A stretch of 64,000 nucleotides of DNA from Pisolithus tinctorius (lineage: Eukaryota > Basidiomycota > Agaricomycetes > Boletales > Pisolithaceae). The position numbers and the translations under genes were made by a program. How positions within the stretch are numbered: position 1 is the first letter of the stretch; the number at the start of each line of letters is the position of its first letter. Under the pieces are notes generated by a model that worked only from the letters and a program-made list of their open reading frames with translations, had not been told where the DNA came from and made no database searches. Positions 22,901 to 32,342 of the stretch are shown here, piece after piece. The stretch lies in the NCBI GenBank assembly GCA_024663395.1, contig JANFAH010000073.1, forward strand, positions 1-64,000, written 5' to 3'.

Positions 22901-23375
22901 CACCTGAGGTGAGGGCAATTGCCATCCCATGGACCTCGTTCCACTCAGCCAGCATCCCACCACTCCCCTCTCCCTCCTTCATCCCCTGTCGAGGAGTCAC
23001 CACAGTCATCTCCACAAGGTCCATCGTTGCATGGTGATCATCACACATATCTTGCTCCAGCAGCTGCATATCATCATCACCCCCCTTCTGATAACTACTC
23101 TCTGACCCCACATCCTCGCCACCGCCCTCGGCATGAGTCACACAAGTGCTATAGAGGATATCAGCACAATGAGAGTGATCATGGTGGTCCTTCACAACAG
23201 GGAAGAACTCACCGAAGGTATGTTGCTGGGTAGCCTACGTGTACAATGAGACTAACATGCACAGTGTGGTTGAATACATTTATCTAAACCCTCCCCACAA
23301 GAGACATCGTCGTCATGACTCTGATGACTCTGATGGACGTTCCTATCACACCTATGATCGATGCAACCACTACTA
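19960..23375 (+). pseudogene. K3: unrecognised multi-exon gene in KDZ transposon
   Basis: The start MPATRSSAV (19960) is chosen because a basic N-terminal exon follows and ends at AAAT|GTGAGT (20107). Later exons give LTEKEREDQYLDSFQTKQVTL, then an acidic stretch (SEEDEQAVEST, SSSEEEDGAADTEGD). The core follows: FKPGWLPLEAIRKAQALGM, ADEYGKTLGSIMAAAGL, SVWNMHQAWYAHTNPKAS, QLWAEIRKYWSECVSGS, SKAMVGRVMACHDSFTQG, CNVEGIHVFGCVIYSGSDEA, LASERQTDITQLLEYL, VPLPDFNVLSQPRYDRALGL and HQYTITDWPAGVPAVGPDFN. The tail is Pro/Ser/His-rich and ends RCNHY at 23375. Clear introns include GTTTGT..AATAG at about 20744-20801. A frame break near 20990 (GDQEA to HREAKGK) is not explained by a splice. No known domain recognised and no 2OG-dioxygenase motif seen. 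An acidic/basic nuclear protein accessory to the transposon is inference. Confidence 0.6.
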
Positions 23376-23825
23376 GGCATGTTTTCATCTCAATCATTCA
23401 CTTGCTACTGGCTCATGTACACACCAGTTCAACATGTTTGCATCGTTAGCATGTAACTATGATACCCTGTGGCTGTATCATCTTCCCCCTGCATATCCTT
23501 CCTTTGTGTAATGTCTGCCATCATTCATTTTGTCCATTATCCACCATGGTCTTTTTGTTACCATCGTAACTACAATACCCTTACAAGACCATTCATTTTC
23601 TCCTCACACCTATGCATATTCAATCTGATAGCATACCCTATCATAAATACAGATTGGATTTAGGTGCAAACTGCTATGTGTGAGATAGGAATGTGAAATC
23701 CATGGAACCAGACATCCACTAGAGCTATGATGTCCATGTGAAGGGCATGGGGCTCTGCCCTAGGCTTCAGGGGGAAGAGTTCTCAGTAGCTACCAACATA
23801 GAAATGCCAGAGTTGGTTAGAGAAT
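23376..23825. other. Spacer between K3 and element D, no gene seen
   Basis: AT-rich 3' flank of K3. The last 20 bases (CCAGAGTTGGTTAGAGAAT) are a remnant of the 21-bp minisatellite, so element D landed at the inner edge of the right array. Confidence 0.5.
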
Positions 23826-24206
23826 TGTTATGATACGTACTCTTTTCTTTTTCGTCTTATCTAATCTTTCTGTCTTATCTTATCTCTCGGACTCGGCCCG
23901 GGCTCTGGCCTAGACCTCACCTCACCTTCACTGTGCTTTTCCCTTCTAGTACATTCCGCTCCGCTATGATGTCGTTATGACATCACTATGATGTCATGGA
24001 CCTCATGTATGCCTCACCGTTACCACATGTACTGTAGTATAAGTACCGTTGCCCAATCACCCAACTAGCTCTAAGCTAGTTCATTTGGGTCTTCGAGTCC
24101 TAAAAGTCGCCTGCTTCTAAGCCATGTCCCTCTTCTTCTCTCTTCTTCTCTCTGTTGGTTCTTGGTGCAAGCCTACAACAAACCCTGTTGTTTAGGTCTC
24201 GTCACA
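23826..24206 (+). repeat. Element D 5' LTR
   Basis: TGTTATGATACG to GTCTCGTCACA. TATAAG at 24038-24043. The palindromic stretch AACTAGCT-CTA-AGCTAGTT (24063-24081) follows about 30 nt later, where the transcript is expected to start. Confidence 0.93.
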
Positions 24207-24208
24207 CT

Positions 24209-24219
24209 TGAACTAGCTT
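24209..24219 (+). promoter_or_regulatory. Element D primer binding site (self-priming type)
   Basis: TGAACTAGCTT starts after a 2-nt gap from the LTR. It is the exact complement of AAGCTAGTTCA at 24073-24083, which lies 35 nt after the start of the TATA box. In Tf1-type elements the 5' end of the RNA pairs with the primer site in this way. The same site exists in element C on the minus strand (about 40950-40960). Confidence 0.7.
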
Positions 24220-24513
24220 CTTATCGTTGTACCCTCGCACCCGCCATCACCATTCCTCGTTTCCTTCGCGAAGGCTCGTGGGTGTACTCGCCAAGTCCCC
24301 CAGCCTCTGAACCCGACCCCAACCTCTTTGTTCCATATGTTCCTGAGCATCGCTCACTCACCCCGCTCTTCGATCACGACCTTTACCCCCTTCCACCACC
24401 TCCCTCTTACCCTTTCTCCACCGAATCCGTCTTCCCTTGTTCACTTCCCGCTGAACCCCAGCAACCCTGCTACAACCTCCATCCCCGTCACACCCTAAAA
24501 TGTCCAGATCGCT

Positions 24514-25572
24514 ATGGAAGGCATCCAGGACCAACTCACCGACCTCCACGACACTCTCGATGCTCTTCGAGAAGAAAACTACAGACTAAGCAATGAGCTA
24601 AGAGATGCTCAAGGAACGATCACGACCATCGAGGGTCAGCATAATCAGTGGAACGCCCTCCCTGCAGATGTCATCCAGAGGAGGATAGAGGTGATGGCTG
24701 ACCCAGGTCAGTACGCCGGTGATCGTGCCAAGTTCTCTGAGTGGTGGGTCAAGATGAAGGTGTGGGTCGCGCAGAATAGGACCGCCCTACCAATGGCCCA
24801 GGATAAGTGTACTGTGGTATGGTCCCGCATGACTGGCCCTGTAGCAGGAAGGTTTGCTCAGGCCAAGTTCTCCCTCGCTATCGTCACAGGAGTATGGCCT
24901 GACACGGCCGAGATGATAGAAGATATTGATAGATTCTTTGCTCCTCAAACAGATGTTGAGTGGGCCAAAGCACAGATGCGCACTATGCGCCAGGGAAACT
25001 CCCGCTATGAAGAATTCTATGCCAAGTTTGAGTCCCTAAAGGTACAGGGACATGTTACTGATGAGACTGCCGGCTTCTTGCTGGAAAACGCTGTCCACCC
25101 TGCCATCGTAAAAGAGGCCCTAAGGAGGGGATATACTCAGGGCAACTATCTTCAGATGACCGTCGCCTTTCATGAAGCTGCCCTTGCTAGGGATTGTTTC
25201 AAGTTACTCTACAATCACTACCCTGATGAACCCGCCCCCCATTCCTCTTATAACCGCCCCTCATACTCTCCCCGTTTCACCCCTACCGGCACTCAACCTG
25301 GTCGTGGTGCCCCTATGGAAATTGGCGCTGCCCGCTTCCCTCCTCACCCCGTCCCCTCTCACATCAAGTGCTTCGACTGTCAGGGGAACCACTACAAACA
25401 TGATTGCCCTCGTGCCAAAGGGAAGGGTCCTGCTAAACCCAACATACGGGAGGTGACACAAGAGGCACAGGAGACTGCCCTCTGCCAGATGTCGTTCGAA
25501 GAAATGCAGGCCTTCTTTTATGACAAGCAGATCAACGAAATGAGGAATCAGGGAAAAGAGTTCGGCCAGTAG
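24514..25572 (+). CDS. gag: Element D Gag
   Basis: 352 residues. N-terminal coiled coil (LTDLHDTLDALREENYRLSNEL, up to about residue 50), capsid-like Retrotrans_gag region (KFSEWWVKMKVWV ... FFAPQTDVEWAKAQMRTMRQG), and a CCHC-like knuckle CFDCQGNHYKHDC near residue 290. The knuckle has spacing C-x2-C-x3-H-x4-C, one residue shorter than usual before the His. The frame is intact. It builds the particle and binds element RNA. A -1 slippery heptamer G_GGA_AAA lies at 25551-25557, 12 nt before the stop. Confidence 0.9.
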   Translation: MEGIQDQLTDLHDTLDALREENYRLSNELRDAQGTITTIEGQHNQWNALPADVIQRRIEVMADPGQYAGDRAKFSEWWVKMKVWVAQNRTALPMAQDKCTVVWSRMTGPVAGRFAQAKFSLAIVTGVWPDTAEMIEDIDRFFAPQTDVEWAKAQMRTMRQGNSRYEEFYAKFESLKVQGHVTDETAGFLLENAVHPAIVKEALRRGYTQGNYLQMTVAFHEAALARDCFKLLYNHYPDEPAPHSSYNRPSYSPRFTPTGTQPGRGAPMEIGAARFPPHPVPSHIKCFDCQGNHYKHDCPRAKGKGPAKPNIREVTQEAQETALCQMSFEEMQAFFYDKQINEMRNQGKEFGQ

Positions 25573-28500
25573 AGGATCGGGTCTCCACTGGCTATGTTTA
25601 TAATAAGTTTTCTGTCTTAGGCGTTGACGATTTCTCTACCGAGCAGGATATATTTAACTCGGAGATTACTGTACCATCTGAAGAGGCAACCCCAGTGGGC
25701 GTGGCCGCGGATGTAAAACTATCGGTGCTTAATTCCTCTTGCGATAAAAATAAAATACGCCCATCCAGAGAACAAAAGAAACCCCAAAAATAAGAACAGC
25801 AGACCCGAAGGCAGAATTGGAGTTGGAAGTAGTGTTGGAAGGACGAGAAAAGAAGTGGAGTGTAAAAGCATTGGTGGATTCAGGAGCCAACGACACCTTC
25901 TTGGACAAGAAGTGGGCTGATGAAAACGATGTGCCCCTAATCAAACTTGGTCGCCCTGTCGCCATCCTTAATGTTGACGGAACCCCTAATGTGGCAGGCA
26001 ACATCACTCATGTCGCCTCTCTTGTCATGAACTATCAGGGACACCGAGAGTCTGTCTGGGCTCAGGTCACCACGCTCGGCACGCATCCCCTCATACTCGG
26101 CTACACTTGGCTATGAAAACACAATCCAGAGGTGTGTTGGGACACCAAGCAGGTGAAGTTGTCCCGCTGTCCCTGCAAGTGTCATGACCTGGCCCCAAGG
26201 ACAAGGGCAGAGAGGATAGCGGAGGAACAGGAAGCGCAGGACATGGAGTACCTTTATCCGAAACTCCACTCTACCAGGATTCGGACCGGCACTACTGAAG
26301 AGCTCGTCCCAAAGGAATACCATCAGTACCTGAAGGTCTTCTCAAAGGAAGAGTCGGAAAGGATGCCGCTTCATAAACCGTGGGACCACACCATCGACCT
26401 TAAAGAAACCTTCACTCCCAAACGTGGTCGTCTCATCCCACTCTCTGTAGAAGAACAAAAGGAAGTGTCGGACTTCCTTGAGGATCAGCTACGTAAAGGC
26501 TACATCCGCCCTTCCAAGTCACCGCAAACCTCGCCGGTATTCTTTGTGCCGAAGAAGGATGGGAAAAAGCGTATGGTGCAGGACTACCGGTACCTCAATG
26601 AACACACAGTTAAAAACGCATACCCTCTCCCTCTCATCTCTCAGCTCGTTGATAAACTCAAGGGCTGCAAGCTCTTCACCAAGATGGACCTCTGATGGGG
26701 ATACAACAATGTCCGTGTCAAGGAAGGAGACAAGTGGAAGGCCGCCTTCATAACTCATAAGGGGGCTTATGAACCTCTGGTCATGTACTTTGGCCTCTGT
26801 AACTTGCCATCTACTTTCCAAAACATGATGAACGACATCTTTGGTGACATGGAGGACGTCCTTGTGGTCTATATTGACGACCTGATGATCTTCACGAAAA
26901 CAGATGATGAAAAGGAGCATGACAGGATTGTCCTAGAAGTGTTGAGGAGACTAGAAGAAAACGATCTCTTCATCAAACCAGAGAAGTGCTTCTTCAAGCA
27001 GAAGCAGGTAGAGTTCTTGGGCATGGTGGTTGGGACTGATGGGGTCAGCATGGATAAGAGCAAGGTGAAGGCCATTACCGAGTGGCCGGTTCCTACGAAG
27101 GTCCGCTCGGTACGAGCCTTCTTGGGGCTAGCAAACTTCTATCGTCGCTTCATCAAAGACTTTGCACAAATCGCTCGTCCCCTCAATGACCTCACAAAAA
27201 AGGATCAACTCTGGACCTGGGGACCCCGAGAACAGCAAGCCTTCGACGCTTTGAAACTCGCCTTTACCACTGCCCCTGTCCTTGCATTCCCAGATCAGGA
27301 CAAGGAGTTCCGTCTAGAGACCGATGCTTCTGACTTTGCCACCGGTGCTGTCCTCTCCGTGAAATGTGAAGATGACCTCTGGTGACCTGTTGCCTTCTAC
27401 TCCCATTCCATGTCCCCCCCCGAACGAAATGATCAGGTCTTTGACAAGGAGATGTTAGCCATAATTCGTGCCCTGGAAATGTGGCGACACTACCTCGAGG
27501 CCACCCCTTATCAGTTTGAGATCTGGACAGATCATGCAAATCTCCAGTATTTCATGAAGGCACAGAACCTGGACTGTCGCCAGGCACGCTGGGCCCAGTA
27601 CCTCTCTCGCTTCAACTACAAGCTGGTGTACAAGCCCGGGTCTTCAATGGCTAAGGCTGACGCCCTTTCTAGGAGAGAGGATCACGAGCCGAAAGGGTCA
27701 GATAATCAAGGAGTCACGTTGCTCGATCCCTCCAGAGTGGCAGCTACCTTGGTAGTGGGAGAGGACACTGACCTTGTCATCACCCTGAAGTCCACCTCCT
27801 CAGTAACACCGCAACCAGAAGGTTCTGTCCTCACAGAGGGATTGTACGTCTGTCAAGGGAAGGTTTATGTCCCACCCGCTGTCAGCATGCATTGCCTCGA
27901 AAAACATCACGACATCCCAGTCACAGGACACCCTGGTTGGAAAAAGACCCTGGAACTCATTTCCTGTAACTATGTCTGGCCAGGAATGACAGCCACTGTT
28001 AGAGACTACGTCTCAGCATGTCATCGTTGCCAGATGGCTAAGAGTTCTAGGACCCCTCCTGCAGGAAAACTCCTTCCAAACCCTGTTCCAGAACGCCCCT
28101 GGACCAACATCTCGGTTGACTTCATGGAGTTACCTGAAGCACAGGGTTTCGATAACATCATGGTGGTGGTAGACAGGTTTTCAAAGGAGGTGGTCTTTGC
28201 CCCCACTACAAAGGAGGTTTCCTCATTACAGACAGCTGAACTCTTCCGTGACCATGTGTGGACCCAGCATAGCCTCCCTTCCTCTGTCATCTCCGATCGC
28301 GGTCCCCAGTTTGCTAGCGCGTTCACTGCTGAACTCTGTAAAATGCTTGGGGTCAAGCCAAAGCTCTCCACCGCCTTCCATCCTCAGACAGACGGCCAGA
28401 CAGAACGTCTTAACCAGGATCTCCAGCAGTATCTCCGCCTTTTTGTCAATGACCGGCAGGACTCTTGGCCTTCTTGGCTCAAGGTCGCCCAGTTCTCCTA

Positions 28501-29257
28501 TAATAACAAGCGACAGGAGTCTACTGGCAAGAGTCCCTTCTTGGTTACTTGTTCCTACACCCCCAGAATGGGTGTGGAACCCTTCCTGTCCAAGGCAGAA
28601 GCAGCCACAGATCACGCTGTCAACCTCGCTAAGGTTTTGGAAGACACAAAGAAGGCCTTAGACAAAGCTGCAGAACGGATGAAGGTGTCTGCAGACACGT
28701 CTCATTCTGGCGCCCCCTCCTACTCAGTTGGTGACATGGTTTGGTTGGAAACCTCCCGCATCTCCCTCTCTGGTCGCCCTTCCAGAAAACTCATGGAATG
28801 ATGGATCGGTCCCTATAAGGTTGTCTCACTCAAACCCAATGCGGTAGAGTTGAAACTTCCGAAAACCCTCAAAATCCATCCCGTCGTTAACATCTCTCGG
28901 GTTAAGCCATACAAGGGACCTTTGGAGGGCCAAACTGTTACTCGTCCAGGACCGGTGGTAGGGCATGAGGGCGACGAAGAGTTTGAGGTGGACTACATCG
29001 CCAATTCTCGCCTAAAAAGGAGCAGGCTTGAGTACCTCGTCCATTGGAAGGGGTATCATGACGAGGATTGTACTTGGGAACCCGAGTCTGCCTTGAAGTC
29101 TGCTCCTGGTGCGGTCCAGGACTTCTACTGTCGTAACCCTTCTGCCCCTCGAAAGCTCCGTGGCATGGATTCCTCCCTCTTCTCCTCCCTCTTCAAACCC
29201 CTGGAAAACTTCACCGACACTGTCCCTACCTTTAATCACCTGGAAGTCGATTTCTAA
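25573..29257 (+). pseudogene. pol: Element D Pol (PR-RT-RH-IN-chromodomain) with four TGA
   Basis: A linker in the -1 frame (EDRVSTGYVYNKF ...) follows gag. A frame break near 25,790 precedes the protease (ALVDSGANDTFL). [26 protein letters not shown] in VVYIDDLMIF. RNase H: LETDASDFATGAVL. Integrase: H/H ... CHRCQ zinc site, then D in ISVDFMELP, D in VISDRGPQF, E in DGQTERLNQ. Chromodomain at 29000-29080 (LEYLVHWKGYHDEDCTWEPE). The frame after 25,800 is interrupted only by TGA at 26114, 26693, 27383 and 28799, each where Arg (CGA) would fit. All four are shared with element C. Enzymes that copy and integrate the element; this copy could work only if those stops were bypassed. Confidence 0.9.
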
Positions 29258-29268
29258 GGAGGGGATAG

Positions 29269-29649
29269 TGTTACGATATGTACTCTTTTCTTTTTCGTCT
29301 TATCTAATCTTTCTGTCTTATCTTATCTCTCGGACTCAGCCCGGGCTCCGGCCTAGACCTCGCCTCACCTTCACTGTGCTTTTCCCTTCTAGTACGTTCC
29401 GCTCCGCTATGATGTCGTTATGACATCACTATGATGTCACGGACCTCATGTATGCCTCACCGTTACCACATGTACTGTAGTATAAGTACCGTTGCCCAAT
29501 CACCCAACTAGCTCTAAGCTAGTTCATTTGGGTCTTCGAGTCCTAAAAGTCGCCTGCTTCTAAGCCGTGTCCCTCTTCTTCTCTCTTCTTCTCTCTGTTG
29601 GTTGTTGGTGCGAGCCTACAACAAACCCTGTTGTTTAGGTCTCATCACA
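29269..29649 (+). repeat. Element D 3' LTR
   Basis: 381 bp, same length as the 5' LTR. Ends TCTCATCACA and is followed by the AGAAT target duplication, which is also the first part of a minisatellite unit. Confidence 0.93.
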
Positions 29650-30890
29650 AGAATCCCCAGGACATAACATGGAAAATCCCCAGCAGTGCTTGGAGAATCT
29701 CCAGAGTGGGTTGGGGAATCCCCAGCATTGCCTGGAGAATCTCCAGAGTGGGTTGGAGAATCCCTAGCATTGCCTGGAGAATCCCCAGAGTCAGTTGGAG
29801 AATCCCCAGCATTGCCTGGAGAATCCCCAGCAGTGCTTGGGGAATCCCCAGAGTGGGTTGGAGAATCCCCAGCATTGCCTGGAGAATCCCCAGGGTCAGT
29901 TGGAGAATCCCCAGAGTCAGTTGGAGAATCCCCAGCAGTGCTTGGAGAATCCCCAGAGTCAGTTGGAGAATCCCCAGCATTGCCTGGAGAATCCCCAGCA
30001 GTGCTTGGGGAATCCCCAGAGTGGGTTGGAGAATCCCCAGCATTGCCTGGAGAATCCCCAGTAGTGCTTGGAGAATCTCCAGATTGGGTTGGAGAATCCC
30101 CAGAGTGGGTTGGAGAATCCCCAGCATTGCCTGGAGAATCCCCAGAGTGGGTTGGAGAATCCCCAGCATTGCCTGGAGAATCCCCAGGGTCAGTTGGAGA
30201 ATCCCCAGAGTCAGTTGGAGAATCCCCAGCAGTGCTTGGAGAATCCCCAGAGTCAGTTGGAGAATCCCCAGCATTGCCTGGAGAATCCCCAGCAGTGCTT
30301 GGAGAATCCCCAGTAGTGCTTGGAGAATCTCCAGATTGGGTTGGAGAATCCCCAGAGTGGGTTGGAGAATCCCCAGCATTGCCTGGAGAATCCCCAGAGT
30401 GGGTTGGAGAATCCCCAGCATTGCCTGGAGAATCCCCAGAGTGGGTTGGAGAATCCCCAGCATTGCCTGGAGAATCCCCAGGGTCAGTTGGAGAATCCCC
30501 AGAGTCAGTTGGAGAATCCCCAGCAGTGCTTGGAGAATCCCCAGGGTCAGTTGGAGAATCCCCAGCAGTGCTTGGAGAATCCCCAGCATTGCCTGGAGAA
30601 TCCCCAGCAGTGCTTGGAGAATCCCCAGATTGGGTGGGAGAATCCCCAGCATTGCCTGGAGAATCCCCAGAGTGGGTTGGAGAATCCCCAGCAGTGCTTG
30701 GGGAATCCCCAGAGTCAGTTGGAGAATCCCCAGCATTGCCTGGAGAATCCCCAGCATTGCCTGGAGAATCCCCAGCAGTGCTTGGAGAATCCCCAGGTCA
30801 TAGCTTGGACAATCCCCAGAGTCAGTTGGAGAATCCTCAGTAGCACTTGGAGAATCCCCAGCAGTGCTTGGAGAATCCCCAGGACATAGC
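29650..30890. repeat. 21-bp minisatellite (right)
   Basis: Units GAATCCCCAG plus 11 variable bases (CATTGCCTGGA, AGTGGGTTGGA, CAGTGCTTGGA, AGTCAGTTGGA). Sets of variants repeat in blocks: a run of about 12 units near 29860-30090 is repeated near 30150-30330 and again near 30430-30550, which points to higher-order duplication. The 370-400 codon open frames here are artefacts of the 21-bp period. Confidence 0.88.
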
Positions 30891-31344
30891 TTGGAGAGCC
30901 TCTAGAGACAGGAGTTGGCTGGGAAATTCCAAGCATTACCTGGAGGATCTGCTGCATACCCTGTGGATCCCCAGAGTGGGTGGGAAAATTCCATTAAGAC
31001 CTGGACAATCTTTGACTTGTATGCAATGGCCAAGACTGGAGATCACTGAAGCCTTGGGAAGCATGGTGAAAGTATGTCTGCTGTGCCTGGGCAATCACCA
31101 TCACCAAGTATATTCTACTCCCTCCATCAGATGTCACCAGTCTTTCCTTAGTGGTCTATGGCCATGCTTTTTCACATATTGTATAGAGTGCTCAGATCAG
31201 ATGCCATGGAAATAGGTACTTGGCATGATACACACTCCTGTCAGCAACATGGAGACTCCAAATCATTTTGATTGATCCTTCATGCTGTGATGGTGGTCTA
31301 TTTGAACTGGAGGTTCCCATGATCATCTTAGAAAAGGTCTGTTT

Positions 31345-31880
31345 GGGCTGGATGCCCTGGGACCAGGTCCATTCAGGCTGGGGAATCCCCCAGGATGCAC
31401 TGGGAACAGGTCCATTCAGGCTGGAGAATCCCCCAGGATGTACAGGGAACAGGTCCATTTAGGCTGGGGAATCCCCCAGCATGCCCAGAGACCAGGTCCA
31501 TTTAGGCTGGAGAATCCCCCAGGATGTACAGGGAACAGGTCCATTTGGGCTGGGGAATCCCCCAGCATGCCCAGAGAACAGGTCCATTTGGGCTGGGGAA
31601 TCCCCCAGCATGCCCAGAGAATAGGTCCATTTAGGCTGGAGAATCCCCCAGCATGCCCAGAGAACAGGTCCATTTAGCATGGGGAATCCCCCAGCATGCC
31701 CTGGGAACAGGTCCATTTAGCCTGGGGAATCCCCCAGCATGCCCTGGGAACAGGTCCATTTAGGCTGGAGAATCCCCCAGCATGCCCAGAGAACAGGTCC
31801 ATTTAGCCTGGGGAATCCCCCAGCATGCCCTGGGAACAGGTCCATTTAGGCTGGAGAATCCCCCAGGATACCCAGGACAT
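31345..31880. repeat. 43-bp minisatellite (right)
   Basis: About 12 units of CAGGTCCATTTAGGCTGG plus RGAATCCCCCAG and a variable CATGCCCAGAGAA or GATGTACAGGGAA. Reverse of the left array. Confidence 0.85.
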
Positions 31881-32109
31881 AGGTCTATTAACCCACTGGG
31901 GAAAGCCCCATTTGGACCCCAGGCACTCTGTTATAGATGTAATAATCCTGGAGAAAGTCCATGTCTGACACCTTGCTCTGGAGAATCTCCAGGGCCTGGC
32001 AAATCTCCAGCAGTCACTGGGAATACCCAGGTGGTCAACACCTATTAGGTGGACACATCTATAAGAATATATGAACCTAATAGGTCCCCTGGGGGGGGTG
32101 ACTGAAGTG

Positions 32110-32342
32110 GAGGGAAAGATCTACCTCTTGGGAAATGACAGCATTTGTACTACCATCGAAGAAGTGGAGCAGAACTGGCAGAGAAATGGGGGAAACAGGA
32201 ATGGCATATTTTTTGATTATAGACAGGTCTACAAAACAATGAGAAGAACCAGAATCAATCAACACAGAAACAGTATCAACAGAATAGTCAAGAAGAGTTA
32301 CAGACAGAAGTAAGGAATTGGGACTAGAAAGAGCAGACACAT
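32110..32342 (-). pseudogene. Element G: protease N-terminal half
   Basis: The minus strand reads NVSALSSPNSLLLSVTLLD, VSVLIDSGSSHCFVDLS (the D-S-G active site of a retropepsin is present) and LLHFFDGSTNAVISQEVDLSL, stopping at the KDZ target duplication 32110-32116. Element J has the matching [17 protein letters not shown] and [10 protein letters not shown]. The C-terminal half is at 7939-8200. Confidence 0.85.

Larger units (their letters stand above)
23826..29649 (+). mobile_element. Ty3/gypsy chromovirus D, full-length, decayed
   Basis: LTRs of 381 bp at 23826-24206 and 29269-29649, TG..CA ends, and target duplication AGAAT (23821-23825 and 29650-29654). Order is gag, protease, RT, RNase H, integrase, chromodomain. 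The polypurine tract TAAGGAGGGGATAG (29255-29268) touches the 3' LTR. The two LTRs differ at about 11 sites, 10 of them CpG transitions. It is inserted in the right minisatellite end of the KDZ transposon. Element C (34859-41335) is a second copy of the family. Confidence 0.93.
8208..32109. mobile_element. Giant KDZ-type DNA transposon
   Basis: Terminal inverted repeats begin CACTTCAGTCACC (8208-8220) and end GGTGACTGAAGTG (32097-32109), flanked by GAGGGAA. The inverted repeats continue inward for about 2 kb, mostly as minisatellites. Between them are a KDZ transposase (10287-13834, minus), gene K2 (14631-16887, minus), a divergent promoter region and gene K3 (19960-23375, plus). Length is 23,902 bp including gypsy element D (23826-29649), or about 18.07 kb without it. 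KDZ transposons are known from Agaricomycetes. The size, the minisatellite ends and the two passenger genes are what stand out. The transposase is frameshifted, so this copy is probably not autonomous. Confidence 0.88.
29650..32109. repeat. Right terminal inverted repeat of KDZ transposon
   Basis: Inverted copy of 8208-10110 with a longer 21-bp array (29650 to about 30890, around 55 units, against about 30 on the left). It also has the unique spacer (about 30900-31340), the 43-bp array (about 31345-31880) and the 230-bp tip to 32109. Confidence 0.88.

Noticed and set aside
14631..23375. TET/JBP dioxygenase gene, expected from reports of KDZ-associated TET/JBP genes
   Set aside because: I looked for an HxD ... 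H/R dioxygenase pattern in K2 and K3 and saw none.
29598..30889. 385-401 codon frames (WRIPSIAWRIPRVG-type, GESPEWVGESPALP-type)
   Set aside because: Same minisatellite artefact, open in five or more frames; starts in the D LTR.
8208..32109. CACTA (EnSpm) element, because the ends begin CACT and have subterminal repeats
   Set aside because: The transposase is KDZ-type and the target duplication is 7 bp, not 2-3 bp.
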